The notes under the pieces were generated by a model, which was not told the origin of the DNA, did not search any database, and was given only the letters and a program-made list of their open reading frames with translations. 64,000 nt of DNA, taken from Raphanus sativus (taxonomy: Eukaryota; Streptophyta; Magnoliopsida; Brassicales; Brassicaceae). This document shows, one piece after another, positions 59,003-64,000 of the stretch; position 1 is the stretch's first letter; each line of letters begins with the position of its first letter. The DNA lies in contig NC_079517.1 in assembly GCF_000801105.2 (NCBI RefSeq), forward strand, positions 12,028,001 to 12,092,000. The letters are read 5' to 3'. The position numbers were made by a program, and so were the translations under genes.

Positions 59003-59820
59003 CTAGGATTAAACCCGCCCTACGGGCGGGACAATAATATACAAATAATTTAAATATATTTACACTATTTTCCTTTCTATCTAAAAAATAAATTAATTAT
59101 TATCAAGTCAAATTTGTCTATTTATTTTACAAATTATAAACTTATATAAACATAATCTAATCATTCTACAGATCCAATTACAAATGATAAAATATAAATT
59201 TTCAAAGTTTATTCTAATTTATAAGACACATCTAACTAATAACAGTTACTTACGTTGGGGTTGCGATTTTAGGACTTGATTTGATTTTTTAGTTATTGTT
59301 CATTACTCCTTACAATTATTCCAAAAAGTTGTAACTCGATATATTTTCTTTTCTTTTTGTTTTTAGGGAAGAATGATTCTTACTCATTTTTGTGGTAAGC
59401 TGAAATGACTGAAAACAATCATGTGCATGATAATATTCTCATATTTTTTTTCTACCCAATATCTTCATCTTATTGGTTTGGAAAACATATATTTTTATCC
59501 AAAATGCAGTGTTTGTTCTATATTTCCGTCGCACTTGCAAACGCTATAACCGTAGGATTGAATAGTGCTATTTTTGCATTTTTATGTTTTTTTTGTTTAT
59601 GATCACTGTATTGTATACTCTTATTAGAAATTATCTTCTATTAAGTATGAATTAGTGGTCTGAGACTATTGGAGATAAAATGATTTTTGGGAGTGATATT
59701 CTTTCACCAACATGTGTACATATGACTATTTCACCTTCGATAGCTCATTTTTTCATATGAGTCAGGATGAGTCTTGTTTCATTGCAAAAACATTTATAAT
59801 GATGTGCTAGAGAGCGAGAT
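59003..59820 (-). mobile_element. Helitron 8, 3' end and first 0.8 kb
   Basis: CTAG (59003-59006) is followed by a perfect hairpin CCCGCC-CTAC-GGGCGGG (about 59014-59030). This is the minus-strand 3' terminus of a second Helitron, with no base between it and the 5' end at 59002. No gene was seen in the following 0.8 kb. Its own 5' end was not found; the array at 59830-62640 probably belongs to it. Confidence 0.7.
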
Positions 59821-59829
59821 AAGCAGTTT

Positions 59830-62640
59830 TTCATCTAAAATATTTGAAATTAATAAAAAAATGTAAAACTATACATTTTTCAGATAAATGTTTAATTTGG
59901 TATTTTTATTTCTTATATTGTATAGTTACTTAAAAATGTAAACCTATGCATTTTTATAGAGATGTTTAATGTAGTATTTTTTGGTATTTATTATTTATTT
60001 TTTCTTATATTGTATATTTAATTATTCTTTTTTCTGCTTTTGTACCGAATGTATTATAATAGATACTTAATGTAATATTTCTGTTTCTTCTATTGCATAT
60101 TTACCTATTATTATTTTATAATGTAAGCCACGTGGCTTTTACGGAATTGGGATTTGTATTCAGACGTGGACACTATTTGATGATTTCTTCTATTTGTATT
60201 TTATGAATTTTTATTTTCAAATGTTAACTATATATCTATTGTTTCACGTTATATTTTTGAATGTTTGTATGAATACATAAGTGCTTTGTATTTATGGTTT
60301 GCATAATAGAGAGTTTTCATATTTTTTACGTTAAAATTATTGTACATATAATTAATATTCTTTTTAATAGAAATAGAAAACAATATCACAAGGAGTAGTA
60401 ACATATAGCAAAACGTATCTAACTATACATATTGTATATTTACACATATTTCTTTGAAAAAAAACAAAACTATACATTTTTAGATAGATGTTTACTATAG
60501 TTTCTCATTTCTAATTTTCTTACTTTTATATCAAATATAATATTACCATAGATATTTTAGTGTCATATTTCAGTTTCTTATATTGTATATTTATTTCACT
60601 ATAATTTTTCCACATAGATGTTTAATATAGTTTTCTCTTTCTTATATTGTACATATAACTAATATTTATTTTTATTATATAGTTTATTTACCCATCTAAT
60701 ATAACAATAGATGTTTAATGTATTATCTATATTTTTATATTGTATATTTACTTATTATTTATTTTACTATAATTGTTTCCAGACAAATGTTGAGTTTAGT
60801 TTTTCAATTTTTATATTGTAAATTTACTTATTATTTATTTTCCTTATTTTGTATATTTAATTGATTTTATATCAAATGATACTATTATGATATATGTTTA
60901 ATGTAATAATTTTATTTCCTATATAGTATATTTACTTATTATTTATTTTTTCTTATATTGTTTATTTACTTATTTTATTTTACCGATATATGTTTAATGT
61001 AATATTTCTATTTCTTGTATTGTATATTTACGTTTTCCTATATTGTAATTTACTCATAAAAATATGTGAAAATAATAAAATGTAAAAATATATATTTTGC
61101 AGATAGATGTTTAATGTAATTTTCCAGTTTCTTAAATTGTATATTTATTTATTATTTATTTTTTCTTATATTGTATGTTTATTTATTATAATTTTTTGAT
61201 TTATATCAAATGGTAATATCACAATAGATGTTTAATGTAATATTTCTATTTCTTATTTTTTATATTTACTTAGTATTTATTTTACTATACATTTTTCATA
61301 TAGATGTTTAATGTAGTTTTTATTTATTAGATTCTAAATTTATTAATTATTTGTTTTTATTCTTATATTATGATAGATGTTTAAACATTTTTATTTTCTT
61401 ATATTATATATTTAATTATTAATTATTTTACTATATATTTTCAGATAGATATTTAATTAATATTTACTTATTTTAATTTATTTTGATTTTATATCAAATC
61501 AGAATATTACGTTTAATGTAATTTTTTATTTCTTATATTATAGATTTTTCACTGTTTAGTTTTTTTTTAATTATTCTAATATTACAATAGATGTTTAATA
61601 TAATATATTTATTTCTCATATTGTATATTTTTATTGTTTAATTCAGTTTTTTTTTTCATTTTTAATTGCATATTTACTTATTTTTATTTTTTATATTGTA
61701 TATTTACTTATTCTATTTTCTTTTTGCTTTTATATTAACTGATAATATTACGATAGATGTTTAATGTTATATTTCTATTTATATTATTGTATATTTATTT
61801 ACTTATTTTTTTAATGCCACGTGGCATCTTTTGGAGAATTTTTTTCTATGATGTAGACATCCTATAGAGCTCCAACATGAGATCAAGAGAAACTCGAGGA
61901 ATCTTTTTGAGAGGTTTCCCATGAGAACATTTTACTTATCATTACCACCAGCCTTTACAAAAATATGAACAGTCTTATTCTCCCACTTTTTTGCCTCGCA
62001 AAGGCTTATTATATATAATTGATGTAGTATTTCCATTTTTTTAATTTTTATTTACATTTTAAGATAGATTTTAATGCTTAATGTATTTTTCAATTTTTTA
62101 TATTATGTATTTACTTATTAGTATTATTTTTGTATATTATATATTTACTTAATATCTATATTTTACATTTAAAGATAGATGTTTAATGCTTAATGTACTT
62201 TTTCTATTTTTGTAAATTGTGTATTTTACATTTTAAGATAGATGTTTAATTCTTAATTTATTTATTTCCATTTTTAATATTATATATTTAATATTATTTT
62301 TTACTTATTTATTATATACATATTATTTATTATTTTCGAAATTATATATTTGCTAAAATATAATGTTACTTATTACCATATGTTTAATGTAGTATTTCCA
62401 TTTCTAATGTTGTATATTTACATATTATTTATTATTTTCAAAATTATATATGTCATGGTAATCTTACATATGTTTAATGTAGTATTTCCAATTATAAGTT
62501 GTATATTTACATATTATTTATTATTTTCAATATTATATGTATATATATGGTAATCTTACATATGTTTAATTTTTCATTTCTAATGTTTTATATTTACATA
62601 TTATTTATTATTTTCAAAAACTATATATATCATCAATTCC
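59830..62640. repeat. T-rich degenerate minisatellite, right block
   Basis: The same alternating motifs as the left block, with GCCACGTGGC landmarks at about 60126 and 61827. The segment 60190-60480 is a diverged direct copy of 57310-57660: TGCTTTGTATTTATG, TTTGCATAAT and AAGGAGTA occur in the same order. A second motif dominates after 62040 (AGATAGATGTTTAATGCTTA). No credible coding frame was found. Confidence 0.75.
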
Positions 62641-64000
62641 AAAAACTAAGATAAAATAATAATAACAATTTATTACAAAAATAAAAATTTATTACTTTTA
62701 AAATTCTAATAAATAACTTAATAATTTATTAAAAAGTACTATAAAACTTATATACAATATAATATTTATATATATATATACGTCTTTACATACATGTATA
62801 TGTATTCATATAACGGATCCGATCAGATATTCATTCTTAATAATATTAGTATTTTGTGATTTGCTTCGTTTCTTATAGATATTGCATATAAGTATTTTCT
62901 TTGCTTCGTAGAGTTACATATATTTGGAATTTTGGTTCAAATCGAAACAGATAAAATCAAAATTTAAGGATATTTTGTCAAGCTGTTATGCTATTGTGAC
63001 TAAGTTAATGTGACTATTATGCTTATATGTGATTATGATTATGTTTGTTTATTCTTATCAACATATAAAAATTGGCCATGTTGTTGTAGATCATGCTACT
63101 ACGAAATTTAAATCAAAGAGAACAATTTTCCAATGGATTGTTGTAGGTCATGCTATTAAGAAATTTAAATCAAAAAGGAAGACTTTCCAATAGAATAATG
63201 TTATGAATAACTCGCCTATACAACATGAATATTGAAGCCGAAATTCTAACCGGAAGTTATGTGGAAAAACAGATTTGTATTCCTAGAATAAGTCTCATAT
63301 CGACATATGCAAGATGACCTTTCAAAATGAAAAGACTTCAATTTTCTATAAGAGTGTTCTATGAAATGACTATCAACCAGAGTTAAGGTCAAAGCTTAAA
63401 AAAATTGGTCTATTTGTCAAGTTCAGTCTTACAATTATATGTCGCACTATCAAAAGTCACTATAACTGGAGAACTTCAAATTTTTAAAACATAGCGACAA
63501 TAGTGTTTTACAAAATATTGTATATAGAAAAAGATGTTAAAGTCACACCATGAATGTTAAAGTAAATAAATTTGATGTTTTATCTAGAAATATATTCGAT
63601 ATTTAGCTGACTATCGATAAAACATATTGACTGGTGTTATGTACTATTAATATTTTTAATTGTGTCGTTTTTAGTTTGTCTTACACAATATAAACAATAT
63701 AGAGAGTTCACAATTCTATATATTTCAATTAACTATAGCTAATATTATTTTGAAAATAATAAAAAGTGAAGTATTTATTAAAAAATAAAAATATCAATGT
63801 ACTATTTAAAACACCATTATTATTGAGATAGAATATCAATCAAAAATTATGTAAGAAAACAGATAGTTGTTGTTAAAATGTCACCAATATATACTGAAAA
63901 TCCAAGAACTAACGTGAGAAAAATATTTCCAATCTTTTTATGTGTTCGTGAATTAAAACATCAAATAAAATCCGTGCAACGCAATTATTCTTTGTAGAGT
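62641..64000. other. AT-rich terminal stretch
   Basis: No gene was seen. A diverged short duplication lies near 63075-63190 (TTGTTGTAGATCATGCTA and TTGTTGTAGGTCATGCTA). The sequence ATCCGTGCAACGC close to the window end resembles half of a Helitron hairpin but is cut off. Confidence 0.5.

Overview
The window is plant nuclear DNA, almost certainly from Brassica or a close relative (tribe Brassiceae). It is AT-rich, with introns using GT/AG sites and a 100-base assembly gap. The genes match, in order, a short block of Arabidopsis chromosome 1 as I recall it: SWA2/NOC1 (At1g72440), LRR kinase PRK8 (At1g72460), EXO70D1 (At1g72470), Lung-7TM protein (At1g72480) and LZY3/DRO1/NGR2 (At1g72490). Only three genes look intact: the PRK8-like atypical receptor kinase (9391-11541, +), EXO70D1-like (18068-19957, +) and LZY3/DRO1-like (30291-31585, -, five coding exons, one of only six coding bases). 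The SWA2 (5213-5483) and Lung-7TM (20553-21205) copies are decayed relics, and JAZ6, expected next to PRK8, was not seen. This is the pattern expected for one subgenome after the Brassiceae triplication.

Everything else is mainly transposable elements, many with boundaries readable from the sequence. There are Helitrons at 2500-3435, 7522-8733, 12319-13376, 21334-22830, 33608-34250 and 52873-53398, with further ends at 14158 and at 59002/59003. PIF/Harbinger-type elements with TTA target duplications lie at 244-2090, 40768-42231 and 48963-49276. Stowaway-like MITEs lie at 8772-9003, 36644-36902 and 37261-37518. A hAT element with a perfect 8-base duplication is at 5789-7349. A non-autonomous CACTA element with a TGT duplication is at 43591-47679. 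A MULE-like composite at about 23275-29852 carries pieces of at least two host genes (a PPR gene and a PATRONUS1-like gene) and is itself interrupted by a 5'-truncated LINE (25107-27187) with a 20-base duplication. A tRNA-type SINE is at 32321-32529 and another retroposon 3' piece is at 56842-57288.

The right end (52.8-64 kb) is gene-free. It holds a broken hAT transposase gene (about 54430-56002) and a very long, T-rich degenerate minisatellite (56.6-62.6 kb). Inside the minisatellite, the 5' terminus of one Helitron directly abuts the 3' terminus of another.

The least expected signal is a set of more than ten tiny insertions of about 7-29 bases, nearly all containing a poly(A) or poly(T) run and each flanked by a 9-26-base direct repeat. 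They look like extremely truncated retrotransposition events. No CRISPR array, rRNA or functional tRNA gene was seen. All family names come from reading the translated sequence; no database search was run.
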